A DNA stretch of 64,000 nt from JBBIOU01 sp037443205 (GCA_037443205.1 JBBIOU010000002.1:179304-243303); one strand, 5' to 3'; counted from the stretch's first letter, positions 16,896 through 27,007 are shown. Notes: generated from the sequence alone by a model not told the origin. Translations and numbers: made by a program.

Positions 16896-18617
16896 CTAAT
16901 TAGGTTTAATATCCTTAATTATTATTTGCACAGATGTTTTTTCATTCCAGGTGTTTTCTTCGAGTGTATAAGCAATATCAAAAGTTTTTCCTGAGCTTAC
17001 ATAATCAAAAAAACGGGCTAGGCCGAAGCCTATGGCAGGAATTTTCAGATTAGGATTATGATCAGAATAAAGCAATAACTTTAAGTGCTCTTCTTTAACT
17101 ATTCTTGCATATCCGGCATCTTTTACGTTTCGGGTAACAAACACCGGGTTCATATTGCCCGGCCCAAACGGAGCAAATTGTTTGAGGATTCGATAAAACT
17201 TGGGTAATTCATCCTGATTACCGGGCTTTATGGTTTCAAAATTTATTTCCAAATCAATATCAATCGAAGGAATTAACTGTTCGGGTAAAATGGTTGATGC
17301 TACAATTTCTTCAAAATGCTGTCTGAATGCCTCAAAATTTTCTGGTTTCAAAGTTAGTCCTGCAGCATATTTATGTCCTCCAAACTGCTCGAGCAGGTGC
17401 GCACATTGTTCTATGGCGGCATGCACATCGTAGTTTTTTACCGATCGGGCCGAACCGGTCAACATTCCATTACTTTTTGCAAAAAGTATGGTTGGCCGAT
17501 AGTAATATTCAGTAAGTCGGGATGCCACAATACCTATCACGCCTTTATGCCAATCAGATTTATACAATACAGTGGTTTTTGTTTCGGTTAAGGATTGCTC
17601 AGTAATTAACTGTAATGCATCCTGAGTTATTTGTTTATCAAGTTGTATTCGGTCAGAATTGTTATCATTTAATAATTTAGCTTTATCGTTTGCTTCATCT
17701 ATTGTACGGCTTATTAATAATTTTACCGCATGGCCTGCCGAATCTAATCTGCCTGCAGCATTGATGCGAGGACCAATTATAAAAACTAAATCACTGATGC
17801 TCATGGGTCCTTTTTTACCCGATATATCCATCAATGCTTTAATACCGCAGGAGGGTGCTTGATTTATTTTTTTTAAGCCAAAATATGCCAGGGTGCGATT
17901 TTCTCCGGTAATAGGCACAATATCGGATGCAATGCTGGTAACTACCAAATCAATATATGCATAAAGGTTTTCGAAAGGGATGTTTTGCTTCATGCAAAAG
18001 GCTTGCATCAACTTAAATCCTATACCGCAACCGGATAATTCTTTATAGGGATAACTGCAATCATTTCGTTTAGGGTCAAGCACGATGCAATCGGGTAATG
18101 ATTCGCCAGGCAGGTGATGGTCGCAAATGATAAAATCAATGTTTTTTTCGTTTGCGTATTTTATTTTGTCTATCGCTTTTACTCCGCAATCGAGCGCTAT
18201 TACAAGCGTATAGTTATTTGCTGCTGCAAAATCAACACCTTTAAATGATATGCCATATCCTTCTGCATACCTGTCGGGTATATAATACTCCAGGTTGGGA
18301 TAATAATTCTTTAAAAACCCATAAACCAACGCAACCGCGGTAGTCCCATCTACATCATAATCTCCGTATATCAGAATTTTTTCGTTGTTAAGGATGGCTT
18401 TATGCAATCTCTCAATAGCCTTATCCATATCCTGCATCAAGTACGGATTGTATAATTGTTGCCAATCGGGTCTGAAAAAATTTTTAGCATCGTCAAAATT
18501 TTCAATTCCTCTTTGCACTAATAAATGCGCTATTTCTTGAGCAACTCCCAGCTCATCCGCCAGTTTTTTTACTTTTTTATAATCCGCAGCCTCTTTAACA
18601 AACCATGCTTTATTCAT
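16896..18617 (-). CDS. recJ: Single-stranded-DNA-specific exonuclease RecJ
   Basis: The 573-residue protein has the DHH phosphoesterase core: D86-Y-D-V-D-G91, ALDCG near 142-146, and D166-H-H168, followed by GCGIGFKLMQA. The DHHA1 part has SARSVKNYDVHAAI and the GGHKYAAG motif, and a C-terminal OB-type domain follows. It degrades single-stranded DNA 5' to 3' in recombination, base-excision and mismatch repair. The length is typical for Bacteroidota. It starts at MNKAWFVKE and diverges from the secreted unknown at 18743. Confidence 0.95.
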   Translation of the reverse strand: MNKAWFVKEAADYKKVKKLADELGVAQEIAHLLVQRGIENFDDAKNFFRPDWQQLYNPYLMQDMDKAIERLHKAILNNEKILIYGDYDVDGTTAVALVYGFLKNYYPNLEYYIPDRYAEGYGISFKGVDFAAANNYTLVIALDCGVKAIDKIKYANEKNIDFIICDHHLPGESLPDCIVLDPKRNDCSYPYKELSGCGIGFKLMQAFCMKQNIPFENLYAYIDLVVTSIASDIVPITGENRTLAYFGLKKINQAPSCGIKALMDISGKKGPMSISDLVFIIGPRINAAGRLDSAGHAVKLLISRTIDEANDKAKLLNDNNSDRIQLDKQITQDALQLITEQSLTETKTTVLYKSDWHKGVIGIVASRLTEYYYRPTILFAKSNGMLTGSARSVKNYDVHAAIEQCAHLLEQFGGHKYAAGLTLKPENFEAFRQHFEEIVASTILPEQLIPSIDIDLEINFETIKPGNQDELPKFYRILKQFAPFGPGNMNPVFVTRNVKDAGYARIVKEEHLKLLLYSDHNPNLKIPAIGFGLARFFDYVSSGKTFDIAYTLEENTWNEKTSVQIIIKDIKPN

Positions 18618-18742
18618 TCAACTTATTGATATTAAGTGTTTTAAACATTCATTTTTGGTTGGGCAAGCAATTTATTTATATAAATCGCTTACATTTATTA
18701 CATTGGCATAGTAATAGCGTAAAAATAAACATTAGAAATATA

Positions 18743-19408
18743 ATGATGAAAAAAATAATTGCCTGTATATTTATCTGTTACACCATAAATATCTTTTCAC
18801 AAAATTTTGACGAGTGTTACTTTTACACTCCGCAACCCGACAACCTTAAAAATGAAAAAATAATTCCGGAATACTTTCAGGGAATCTATTACAGCACACG
18901 CGATAGTTTACTAAACATCGTGTTAACTCCCGACTCCATATATTTTAATCTGGCCGAATTATATATTTTTAATCGCCAAGAGTTAAAAAATAAAGGATGG
19001 ACATTAAGCGAAGAAGGTATTTCGGGTTTTGTGCAAAATCGCACCATTCCTGCATTGATTAAAGGTGATACCGTTTATACATTTCTTATTCAATCGCAAT
19101 TATTCTTTCGCTTTAATGATAGTTCGGTTATCAAACAATATGAAAATATTTTATTTATAAATAAAAAAATTGCCAACGAAAAATGGACTACATGTATTTT
19201 AAAGAAGGAAAGCAATCGCTTAATTTTGGCATACATTGATACCGATAATCCAAAAGAAAAAAAAGCCTTAGCAAAAATCAAGCCTGTAAAAACCCTAAAC
19301 AACGAATATAACATGCCTGTATATATTTTTAACCTGGGTTTATCCGAGTATAAGCAATATTTATCTTTGGGAGGTTTTTCATCCGAAACATTTTTTGTAA
19401 TAAAATAA
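18743..19408 (+). CDS. Secreted protein of unknown function
   Basis: I take the start at the tandem ATGs at 18743/18746 (about 221 residues) because a basic signal peptide follows at once (MMKKIIACIFICYTINIFSQ). The open frame extends upstream to 18605, overlapping recJ, but that leader has no signal character. The mature part has no family I recognise. It is beta-rich with IYYSTRDSLLNIVLTPDSIYF-like strands and a C-terminal FLLGGFSSETFF-type end. The next gene, a sensor kinase, begins eleven bases after the stop, so the two are probably cotranscribed and perhaps functionally linked. Confidence 0.6.
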   Translation: MMKKIIACIFICYTINIFSQNFDECYFYTPQPDNLKNEKIIPEYFQGIYYSTRDSLLNIVLTPDSIYFNLAELYIFNRQELKNKGWTLSEEGISGFVQNRTIPALIKGDTVYTFLIQSQLFFRFNDSSVIKQYENILFINKKIANEKWTTCILKKESNRLILAYIDTDNPKEKKALAKIKPVKTLNNEYNMPVYIFNLGLSEYKQYLSLGGFSSETFFVIK

Positions 19409-19419
19409 TTACTTGTTTT

Positions 19420-22400
19420 TTGAAAAAAATATCATCCATAATAAAGCCTTTTATTCGCAGCAGATATTTTATCTTACTATTGGGAATAGCATGTATCATC
19501 ATTTCACAACTGATATATAATAGCCCTTATTTTAAAATAAATACCCAAAAAATTGAGCAGCACGCACAAGAAGTATTTATTGAAAAAATCAATACTGCCG
19601 AAGCGCTTTGCGAAAGCTTGTTTAATCTGGTAAACACCCACGAAAAAAATTTTTTTGTGGCAGATATTACCCATAATTACATAAACAAAGAACCTGATAT
19701 ATTCATTTACAAAGATCAAAAACTCATTTATTGGAACAACAATAAAATATTATTACCCCGTGCTTTGAGCGATTACAACAAGGCCATTAAACAAGGTACG
19801 GGATGGTACTATCCGGTGCAATATATGGTAAACGAATACCAAATTATTGTTGCCATAAAAATAAAAAATGAATATGCTTTTAACAATGCGTATTTAGAAA
19901 ATTCGTTCGATAGTGATTTTAACTTACCCGAAAATTCCTCAATAACTATTGATGAAAAAAATTCACATATAAAAATAGTTGATAAGTCGGGGCATTTTGT
20001 TTTTGGAGTAATACTATCAGATGTAAAACAATTCTTTTCTGCCTTTTTATTATTCATAATTCTTTTACTGATTATAACCGGTATTATGCTGGTTATTTAT
20101 TTTATTCGTAAAGAATGTTTGTTTTTACAAAAAAATATCGGGAAAACGAATGCTGCATTATTATTTTTCTTATGCCTGTTTGTTTTGCGCTACTGGTCGC
20201 TATCGGCCGAATTTCCGGCAGTATTTTATGAATTCAAATTATTTTCTCCTGAACTTTATGCCGAATCAATTTTGTTTCCTTCGTTGGGCGATTTTTTAAT
20301 AAATGCGCTTTTATTTCTGTATGCGTGTTATTATTTATCCGACATCTCTGCTGAAATTAAAATAAACAACAAGGTTAACGTTGCACTTGTTGTTTTAATG
20401 CTTTTATTGTTGTTAAGCTTAAGTGTATTATTCTCTTCCTACACCGGATCATTGATACGATCATTGGTACTAAACTCAAACCTTGAATTGCATTTTCATA
20501 ATATTTTTCAACTCAGTCTATACAGTTTTGCCGGTTTTGCAGTAGCCGGAGCACTCTTGTTTTCGTATTATTTTTTAAACGAATTTTTCTTTAACCTGCT
20601 TATTGCACAAAATTTTAATAAATGGCAAGTTCTATTGTTTATCATACCCATGTTGGCCGTTTCCTGGTTGAGTAATTATTTTTTCGCACAAACAGACATG
20701 GTATTTATAATTTGGCCGGCCCTGCTCTTTATTATATTATATTTAAGCTACTATCATTACCGTAAAAAATCGGGGTTTAATTTTATCGTTCTGCAACTCA
20801 TCGTATTTGCTTGGTTTTCATCTTATGCTTTTACCACATTTACCAACTATAAAGAAAAAGAAAAACGACTGCAACAAGCGCAAAGGCTGGCTACCGATGA
20901 AGACCCTTTGATTGAAATTGCTTACTCTGAATTGGAACCCGAATTACTTAATAGTTCTCTTATAGAAGAAGTATTTAATGGCACAAATAATTTTTCTAAA
21001 GACGAATTTGAAAAAGCCATAGAAAAAAAATATTTTAAAGGTGACTGGAACAATTATGATTTAAAATTTTACCTCTATTCTGCCGACAGCAGCGCATTGG
21101 GAACAGAAGGATTTGCCCCTATTTTTGAATTTAAAGATCTGGATAATATTGTGCAATTATATGGTGTTCCGTCTAAATTTAACCCCAACATATATTTCAT
21201 ATACAATTCGTTTTATAAACTTTCGTATTTAATAAAACTTCCTATAAAAAATCCGCTGAACAATGAGATCCGCGGCCACCTTTTTTGCGAAGTACGCTCT
21301 AAAAAAATTCCCGAAGACATCGGTTTTCCCGAGCTTTTACTCGATAAAAGCGGCCGTAATGATGTTATTCATCAATACTCATACGCACGCTACGTTGATG
21401 GTATTCAGGTAAGTTCTTTCGGAAAATTCAGATATAGTCTGAACAGCGACTTATATGAACGAACACCTTTTGAATATGAATTTTTTAATAGCGAAAATTT
21501 TAATCACCTGAAATACAGGGTAAATGAAAATACTTTAATCCTGTTAAGCAAAGAAAACGACAATTGGTTAACAGACATTACCGGATTTTCTTATTTGCTT
21601 ACTCTCTATAGTTTGGTATTTATTGCTTTTTTTGGTTTCAGACAGTTGCTTCACGGAAACACCAACTTAAATTTAACTATACAAGGTAAAATGCAATTTA
21701 TGATGGTTGGAATTTTGGTAATAGCCCTATTTTTATTTGGGTTAGGCACCCGCTATTACATTACTTCGCAATACAGCGAAAAAAATAACCGCATCCTTAG
21801 TGAAAAAATTCGTTCGGTAAAAATGGAATTATATCAAAAAATAGCCAGTGACGCTAAACTGGATGATAATCAAAACTACGTGGGTTATTTATTGCAAAAA
21901 TTTGCCGGTGTGTTTTTGTCAGACATTAATCTTTACACTCCCGAGGGTAAATTATTTGCCTCCTCGCGCCCTGATATTTATGACTATGGGCTGCAATCAC
22001 AACAAATGCATCCGATTGCCTATAAACAAATGCGTTTCTATAACAAAAGCGAATTCATACAAAATGAACAAATCGGCAACATGAATTATCTTTCGGCTTA
22101 TTGCCCGCTAAATAACGCTAAAAATGAATTACTGGGCTACATAAATCTTGCCTATTTTTCAAAATACAGTGCTTTAGAAACCGAAATATCAAATTTTTTA
22201 GTTGCCATTATCAATATTTTTATTTTGCTTTTAGCGCTATCGCTTTTATCGGCACTATTTGTATCAAACTGGATTAGCAAACCCTTGCGATTAATTCAAG
22301 AACACATTGCACGCTTAGAACCCGGTAAAAACAATACTCCCATTCAATATAGCGGGCATGATGAAATAGGAACATTGGTAAACGAGTATAATAAAAAACT

Positions 22401-23115
22401 CGAAGAGCTGGAACACTATGCGCGCGAACTTGCTCGCAGCGAACGCGAAAGCGCCTGGCGCGAAATGGCTAAACAGGTAGCTCACGAAATAAAAAATCCT
22501 TTAACACCCATGCGTTTGAGTATACAGCACATTGAACGTTCGCTTAATGTAAACGACCCCGATTGGAAAGAAAAATTACAGCGCTTTAGTGCCATGTTAA
22601 TCGAACAAATAGATACACTTACACATATAGCCAACGAGTTTTCTAACTTTGCTAAAATGCCACGCGCCATTGAAGAAAAAATTGATATGGTAGCTCTTCT
22701 CGAATCAGTTGTACAATTACACAACAAAACTCCGCATATAGAATTTAAATTTACCCGAACTGCTTCGCAAGCCTATGTATTTTGCGACAAAGAACAAATG
22801 CTGCGCGTATTTAATAATTTAATAAAAAATGCCATACAAGCCATACCGGATGAACGCACAGGAAAAATTGAAATTAATTTAAAATTCAATAATAACGGAT
22901 ATTTGTGCGAAGTGAAAGATAACGGTATGGGAATAGAACCTCATGCCATCGAAAAAATTTTCACTCCTAATTTTACTACCAAATCAACCGGCATGGGACT
23001 TGGCTTAGCCATGGTAAAAAACATTGTAGAAAATGCCCAAGGTAAAATATGGTTCGAAACTACCTACAAAAGCGGCTCTTCTTTTTATGTTTGGCTGCCC
23101 CAATATAAGGGCTAA
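19420..23115 (+). CDS. Very large NtrY-like sensor histidine kinase
   Basis: The 1231-residue protein appears to start at TTG (19420), since the first in-frame Met lies far downstream of the first membrane helix. The N-terminal 500 residues contain many membrane spans around an extracytoplasmic domain. A second large extracytoplasmic domain (about 520-730) and another (about 790-920) follow. HAMP begins near 948. HisKA has phosphoacceptor H1022 in VAHEIKNPLTPMRLS. HATPase_c has NNLIKNAIQAI, VKDNGMGI and TGMGLGLAMVKN. The HEIKNPLTP motif is of the NtrY class. No response regulator is adjacent. The small secreted protein upstream may be a sensory partner, which is an inference from spacing. Confidence 0.88.
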   Translation: MKKISSIIKPFIRSRYFILLLGIACIIISQLIYNSPYFKINTQKIEQHAQEVFIEKINTAEALCESLFNLVNTHEKNFFVADITHNYINKEPDIFIYKDQKLIYWNNNKILLPRALSDYNKAIKQGTGWYYPVQYMVNEYQIIVAIKIKNEYAFNNAYLENSFDSDFNLPENSSITIDEKNSHIKIVDKSGHFVFGVILSDVKQFFSAFLLFIILLLIITGIMLVIYFIRKECLFLQKNIGKTNAALLFFLCLFVLRYWSLSAEFPAVFYEFKLFSPELYAESILFPSLGDFLINALLFLYACYYLSDISAEIKINNKVNVALVVLMLLLLLSLSVLFSSYTGSLIRSLVLNSNLELHFHNIFQLSLYSFAGFAVAGALLFSYYFLNEFFFNLLIAQNFNKWQVLLFIIPMLAVSWLSNYFFAQTDMVFIIWPALLFIILYLSYYHYRKKSGFNFIVLQLIVFAWFSSYAFTTFTNYKEKEKRLQQAQRLATDEDPLIEIAYSELEPELLNSSLIEEVFNGTNNFSKDEFEKAIEKKYFKGDWNNYDLKFYLYSADSSALGTEGFAPIFEFKDLDNIVQLYGVPSKFNPNIYFIYNSFYKLSYLIKLPIKNPLNNEIRGHLFCEVRSKKIPEDIGFPELLLDKSGRNDVIHQYSYARYVDGIQVSSFGKFRYSLNSDLYERTPFEYEFFNSENFNHLKYRVNENTLILLSKENDNWLTDITGFSYLLTLYSLVFIAFFGFRQLLHGNTNLNLTIQGKMQFMMVGILVIALFLFGLGTRYYITSQYSEKNNRILSEKIRSVKMELYQKIASDAKLDDNQNYVGYLLQKFAGVFLSDINLYTPEGKLFASSRPDIYDYGLQSQQMHPIAYKQMRFYNKSEFIQNEQIGNMNYLSAYCPLNNAKNELLGYINLAYFSKYSALETEISNFLVAIINIFILLLALSLLSALFVSNWISKPLRLIQEHIARLEPGKNNTPIQYSGHDEIGTLVNEYNKKLEELEHYARELARSERESAWREMAKQVAHEIKNPLTPMRLSIQHIERSLNVNDPDWKEKLQRFSAMLIEQIDTLTHIANEFSNFAKMPRAIEEKIDMVALLESVVQLHNKTPHIEFKFTRTASQAYVFCDKEQMLRVFNNLIKNAIQAIPDERTGKIEINLKFNNNGYLCEVKDNGMGIEPHAIEKIFTPNFTTKSTGMGLGLAMVKNIVENAQGKIWFETTYKSGSSFYVWLPQYKG

Positions 23116-23159
23116 ATTCTATTAAACTCTGTTTTGGCTTTCATTCCCGTAAATCGGAA

Positions 23160-23213
23160 TCATTACAAGCACTTTTCAATTACAAATTTTACAATGCATA
23201 ATTTGGATTAAAC
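23160..23213 (+). repeat. Short interspersed repeat, copy 1
   Basis: About 54 bases resemble 30588-30641. Shared blocks are ATTACAAGCACTTT, ATTT, AATGC and TAATTTGG. It lies in the otherwise empty gap between the sensor kinase and M1 peptidase genes. Confidence 0.5.
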
Positions 23214-23336
23214 CCTAAAAAGTATAATGACTTTTTGGAGATAAAAATACTTTCTATACACCCAATTTTTGGAATGTTCTCACCAAAAGCAGGAAATGGA
23301 GGAAAAGTATAAATCCCAATGCCACCCACATAAATA

Positions 23337-23392
23337 TGCACCTGCATTAGCCTGCGAAAAAATTCGGTGGCTGATGATAATTTTGGATTAAA
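23337..23392 (+). repeat. Short degenerate repeat resembling the 38.7-kb one
   Basis: It shares TGCATTAG, GCTGATGA and AATTTTGG with 38718-38790, and its end resembles the ATTTGGGTT end of the 140-bp repeats. Probably a decayed relative. Confidence 0.35.
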
Positions 23393-23408
23393 TTACACCT
23401 TTCCATAA

Positions 23409-25403
23409 ATGCACAATCATAAATTTATCTATATTTTATATTTTTACTGTGTGAAAAAAATAATCTATACAACCATTTATATTTTATATGTGATTCACTG
23501 TGTTCATGCACAGATTTATTCGCCAATTGAAAGTGATAAAATAATAGCAACTGAAAAAAACCGTTTCGAAAAAAAACACAACATACTAAAATCAAGCCAT
23601 GCCGGAAATAATATAAACTTAACCTATATGCGGGTTATCTGGCAAATAGACCCTGCCGTTAGCTTCATTTCAGGAAATCTTACTTATTATTTTAAAACAA
23701 CACTAAACACAAACATCATAGAATTTGACTTAAGCAATGCCCTGCATGTTGACAGTGTAAAATATCATACACAAACTATTTTTCATCAACAAACCAGTAC
23801 AGATTTATTACAAATCAATTTCCCTCAAACTATAAATGCACACACCAGCGACAGCATTACGATATACTATAAAGGCGCTCCGCCATCCAGCGGGTTCGGC
23901 TCGTTTGCTGTTGGAACTCATAGCGGTGTACCGGTACAGTGGACATTGTCAGAACCTTATGGCGCAAAAGATTGGTGGCCTTGTAAACTAAGCCTTACCG
24001 ATAAAATTGACAGCATTGATATTTTTATTATCACTCCCGCTAATTATCGCGCAGCATCAAACGGAATACTTGTTTCAGAAGTTGTATCGGGCAGCTATAC
24101 CCTCTGTCATTGGAAACACCGCTATCCCATTGCTACTTATCTGGTGTTTGTTTCCGTAACCAATTATGCAGTGTTTTCTGATTGGGTGTATTTCCCGGGA
24201 GGTGATTCCCTGGAAATTTTAAACTACGTGTTTCCCGAAGATTCCTTACTTGCCACTACCACACTGAGTAAAGCCGTAGATGTAATGTTGCTTTTTGATT
24301 CTTTATTTACACCCTATCCTTTTATAAACGAAAAGTACGGGCATGCACAGTTTAAATGGGGAGGAGGCATGGAACACCAAACCATGAGTTCTATGGGAGG
24401 CTTTCACTTTGAACTCGTGGCGCACGAACTTGCGCATCAATGGTTTGGCGATAAAATAACCTGCGGCTCTTGGGCCGATTTATGGTTAAACGAAGGATTT
24501 GCCACCTATCTGGCAGGCTTGTGTTATGAAAATATGTTTAATGGTTATTACTGGCCTATCTGGAAAAAAAATCAAATTAATTCCATTACTGATATTCCTG
24601 ATGGCTCGGTTTACGTATCTGATACCAACGATATAAACAGATTGTTTAACGGCCGGCTTACTTATGCTAAAGCAGCTTATTTACTTCATATGCTGCGCTG
24701 GACCTTGGGTGATGCAAATTTTTTTACTGCAATTAAAAACTATTTAAACAGCAACACACTATCATATAATTATGCAAAAACTAACCACCTGAAATGGTAT
24801 CTGGAACAAGCCTACGGATATGACCTGAGCGAATTTTTTAATGATTGGTTCTACGGACAGGGATGGCCTTCTTATAACATCTATTGGTATCAGGATGATA
24901 ACAATTATATTTCCGTAAAAATTAACCAAAGCACTTCTCATCCGTCAGTAAACTTTTTTGAAATGAAACTCCCGGTTCGCTTGAAGAATGATATACAACA
25001 AATGGATGTTGTTTTGCAACATGACTATAATAACCAATCGTATCATTTTTATGTACCTTTTATTGTTGATAGTTTAATATTTGATAAAGAATTGTGGATA
25101 CTATCGGCCAACAATAAGATACATAAACAAGCTATTGATGAAGAATTTTTTGAATTTAACCTTTATCCCAATCCAACCCACGATGAAACTGAATTATGGA
25201 TAGATATTAAAAGTAATAAGGATATAAAAATCACTTTAACTGATGTGCTTGGCAAAACCATCTATCAAACAGATATACTAAATTTATTTCCGGGCAGCCA
25301 TCGCATACCCATACAAATCAAAAACATGGCTAAAGGCTCTTATTTTATAAATATCTATAGCCATAACAAAAAAATACAAAGCCTCAAGCTGCTTAAAATT
25401 TAG
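23409..25403 (+). CDS. M1 family aminopeptidase with T9SS sorting domain
   Basis: The 664-residue protein has the gluzincin motif H339-E-x-x-H343 with E362 18 residues later (WLNEGFATYLAG), and the substrate-anchoring GGMEHQ upstream near residue 318. The N-terminal beta domain precedes it. The last 80 residues are a T9SS type A domain (FNLYPNPTHDETELWID, VLGKTIYQT, MAKGSYFINIYSHNKK). It is therefore a surface or secreted peptidase that trims N-terminal residues. The start is uncertain: ATG 23409, or GTG 23451, which gives a shorter and more conventional signal peptide (KKIIYTTIYILYVIHCVHA). Either gives the same mature protein. Confidence 0.92.
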   Translation: MHNHKFIYILYFYCVKKIIYTTIYILYVIHCVHAQIYSPIESDKIIATEKNRFEKKHNILKSSHAGNNINLTYMRVIWQIDPAVSFISGNLTYYFKTTLNTNIIEFDLSNALHVDSVKYHTQTIFHQQTSTDLLQINFPQTINAHTSDSITIYYKGAPPSSGFGSFAVGTHSGVPVQWTLSEPYGAKDWWPCKLSLTDKIDSIDIFIITPANYRAASNGILVSEVVSGSYTLCHWKHRYPIATYLVFVSVTNYAVFSDWVYFPGGDSLEILNYVFPEDSLLATTTLSKAVDVMLLFDSLFTPYPFINEKYGHAQFKWGGGMEHQTMSSMGGFHFELVAHELAHQWFGDKITCGSWADLWLNEGFATYLAGLCYENMFNGYYWPIWKKNQINSITDIPDGSVYVSDTNDINRLFNGRLTYAKAAYLLHMLRWTLGDANFFTAIKNYLNSNTLSYNYAKTNHLKWYLEQAYGYDLSEFFNDWFYGQGWPSYNIYWYQDDNNYISVKINQSTSHPSVNFFEMKLPVRLKNDIQQMDVVLQHDYNNQSYHFYVPFIVDSLIFDKELWILSANNKIHKQAIDEEFFEFNLYPNPTHDETELWIDIKSNKDIKITLTDVLGKTIYQTDILNLFPGSHRIPIQIKNMAKGSYFINIYSHNKKIQSLKLLKI

Positions 25404-25443
25404 TATTTGCTATAAATAAAACCTTTGGTTCATTATTTAACTC

Positions 25444-25451
25444 TATATTTG
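25444..25451 (+). promoter_or_regulatory. -7 promoter element of the pseudouridine synthase gene
   Basis: TATATTTG matches TAnnTTTG. A TTTG at 25424-25427 could be the -33 element, although the 16-base spacing is a little short. The ATG is 33 bases downstream. Confidence 0.5.
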
Positions 25452-25484
25452 CCGCCTGATAAATATAATTTATACTATAACTTT

Positions 25485-26420
25485 ATGAAAAATAATCGTT
25501 CTCGCACAATAAAAAATAAAACTGATAAATCAACCGAAAAAACAAAAAATAAAAATATATCGACTGATAAACAAACTAAAAAATCCAACCAAACATCAGG
25601 AAAACTCTTTGTAAGAAAAAACAATGAAAAGGATAAATTGTATAAACCCACCACACCCTATAAGCCCCATCATAAAAAGAAAAAATCAGAACCACTAAAA
25701 GAAAATGACGGCTCTATCCGGCTTAACCGATACATCGCCAATGCCGGTATATGTTCGCGAAGAGAAGCCGATAAACTGATAGAAGCCGGTGTTATTAAAG
25801 TTAATGGAAAAGTGGTTACCCAACTGGGCACTAAAGTATTTCCGGGCGACAAAGTAATGTATGGCGAACAAACACTGTCTGCCGAAAAACTTGTGTACAT
25901 TTTACTAAATAAACCCAAAGATTACATTACTACTGCAGATGACCCGCAAGGCAGAAAAACTGTTATGGAATTGGTTAAAAACGCAAGTCGCGAAAGAATT
26001 TACCCCGTAGGTCGTTTAGACAGAAATACAACCGGCTTATTATTGTTTACCAATGATGGCGAATTAGCCACCAAACTTACACACCCTAAAAACAACATTA
26101 AAAAAATATACCATGTGGTAACCGATAAAAACGTGAGTAAAACCGACTTGCAAAAGTTAAAACAAGGTATTGAACTCGAAGACGGATTTATAAAGGTTGA
26201 CGATATACAATTTGTTGGTAATGGCAGTAACAAACGAGATATAGGAGTAGAAATACACTCAGGCAGAAACCGCATCGTGCGCAGAATGTTCGAACATTTG
26301 GGCTATAAAATAATTAAACTCGACAGGGTAATGTTTGCAGGATTAACTAAAAAAGACTTACCCCGCGGAAAATTCAGAGCGCTTACTCAACAAGAAATTA
26401 ATTTCCTGAAGATGATTTAA
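25485..26420 (+). CDS. 23S rRNA pseudouridine synthase, RluB/RsuA family
   Basis: The ATG at 25485 follows a TAnnTTTG promoter, giving 311 residues. The upstream in-frame ATG at 25425 lies at or before the promoter. The first 77 residues are a Lys/Asn/Thr-rich basic tail, probably disordered and RNA-binding. An S4 domain follows (IRLNRYIANAGICSRREAD). The catalytic domain has GRLDRNTTGLLLFTNDGELA, whose Asp forms the covalent intermediate, and a C-terminal GRNRIVRRMFEHLGY. It converts a uridine of 23S rRNA (RluB site 2605 in E. coli) or a related site. RluF or RsuA specificity cannot be excluded. Confidence 0.9.
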   Translation: MKNNRSRTIKNKTDKSTEKTKNKNISTDKQTKKSNQTSGKLFVRKNNEKDKLYKPTTPYKPHHKKKKSEPLKENDGSIRLNRYIANAGICSRREADKLIEAGVIKVNGKVVTQLGTKVFPGDKVMYGEQTLSAEKLVYILLNKPKDYITTADDPQGRKTVMELVKNASRERIYPVGRLDRNTTGLLLFTNDGELATKLTHPKNNIKKIYHVVTDKNVSKTDLQKLKQGIELEDGFIKVDDIQFVGNGSNKRDIGVEIHSGRNRIVRRMFEHLGYKIIKLDRVMFAGLTKKDLPRGKFRALTQQEINFLKMI

Positions 26421-26498
26421 TTTTTGGATTGCCAATACCTGTAGCAAAAGCAAAAAAATTCATTTTGATTATCAAGGATTTGTAAAAAATTTATAAAT

Positions 26499-26514
26499 AT
26501 TTGTTGCAACATAT
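26499..26514 (+). promoter_or_regulatory. Candidate MarR operator 1, overlapping the marR promoter
   Basis: ATTTGTTGCAACATAT contains the perfect palindrome TGTTGCAACA. The TTG at 26504-26506 lies 20 bases before TATATTTG (26527-26534), an exact -7 element five bases ahead of the marR ATG. A bound repressor would cover the -33 region. A near copy with its AT-rich flank recurs at 27008, before the pirin gene. Confidence 0.6.
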
Positions 26515-26526
26515 ATTGTTTTAACT

Positions 26527-26534
26527 TATATTTG
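26527..26534 (+). promoter_or_regulatory. -7 promoter element of the marR gene
   Basis: TATATTTG matches TAnnTTTG, spaced 20 bases from TTG. The predicted transcription start falls at or next to the ATG (26539), so the mRNA may be leaderless. Confidence 0.6.
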
Positions 26535-26538
26535 CGTC

Positions 26539-26991
26539 ATGAAAATTGAACAAGCTATCAAACAATATAAATTTGAAAGCAATGTACAAAAGGCATTTGT
26601 AAACTTAATGTATACGGCCAATCAATTACGCGATACACAAAAAATAATATTTGAGCCATTCGACATTTTGCCCCAACACTTCAATATTTTACGCATCATC
26701 AAAGGAAAACATCCAAATGCCATATCGCCCGGAGAAATAAAAGAAGTAATGCTTGATAAAGCTCCCGACATTACACGATTGCTGGATAAACTGGTTAAAT
26801 TAGGTTTAATAAACCGGCAAACCTGTAACCAAAATCGCAGAAAAATTGATATCACCCTCACCCAAAAAGGGTTGAATGAACTCAAAAAATTAAACGAATC
26901 GGTAGCGGCCTACACAAAAAAATTGGAAAAAAATATTAGTGAAAAGGAAGCCGCTATACTCAGTAATTTATTGGATAAACTAAGGGGTTAA
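26539..26991 (+). CDS. MarR family transcriptional regulator
   Basis: The 150-residue protein is a dimer-type winged helix: helices around YTANQLRDTQKIIFEPFDILPQHFNILRII, recognition segment SPGEIKEVMLDKAPDITRLLDKLVKLGLI, and wing NRQTCNQNRRKIDITLTQKG. The C-terminal helix would dimerise. It heads a same-strand group with a pirin and a YceI gene, and matching palindromes precede both marR and the pirin gene, so autorepression plus control of these genes is likely. The inducer is unknown. MarR proteins often sense phenolics or oxidants. Confidence 0.92.
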   Translation: MKIEQAIKQYKFESNVQKAFVNLMYTANQLRDTQKIIFEPFDILPQHFNILRIIKGKHPNAISPGEIKEVMLDKAPDITRLLDKLVKLGLINRQTCNQNRRKIDITLTQKGLNELKKLNESVAAYTKKLEKNISEKEAAILSNLLDKLRG

Positions 26992-27007
26992 AAAAATTTA
27001 TATAAAT

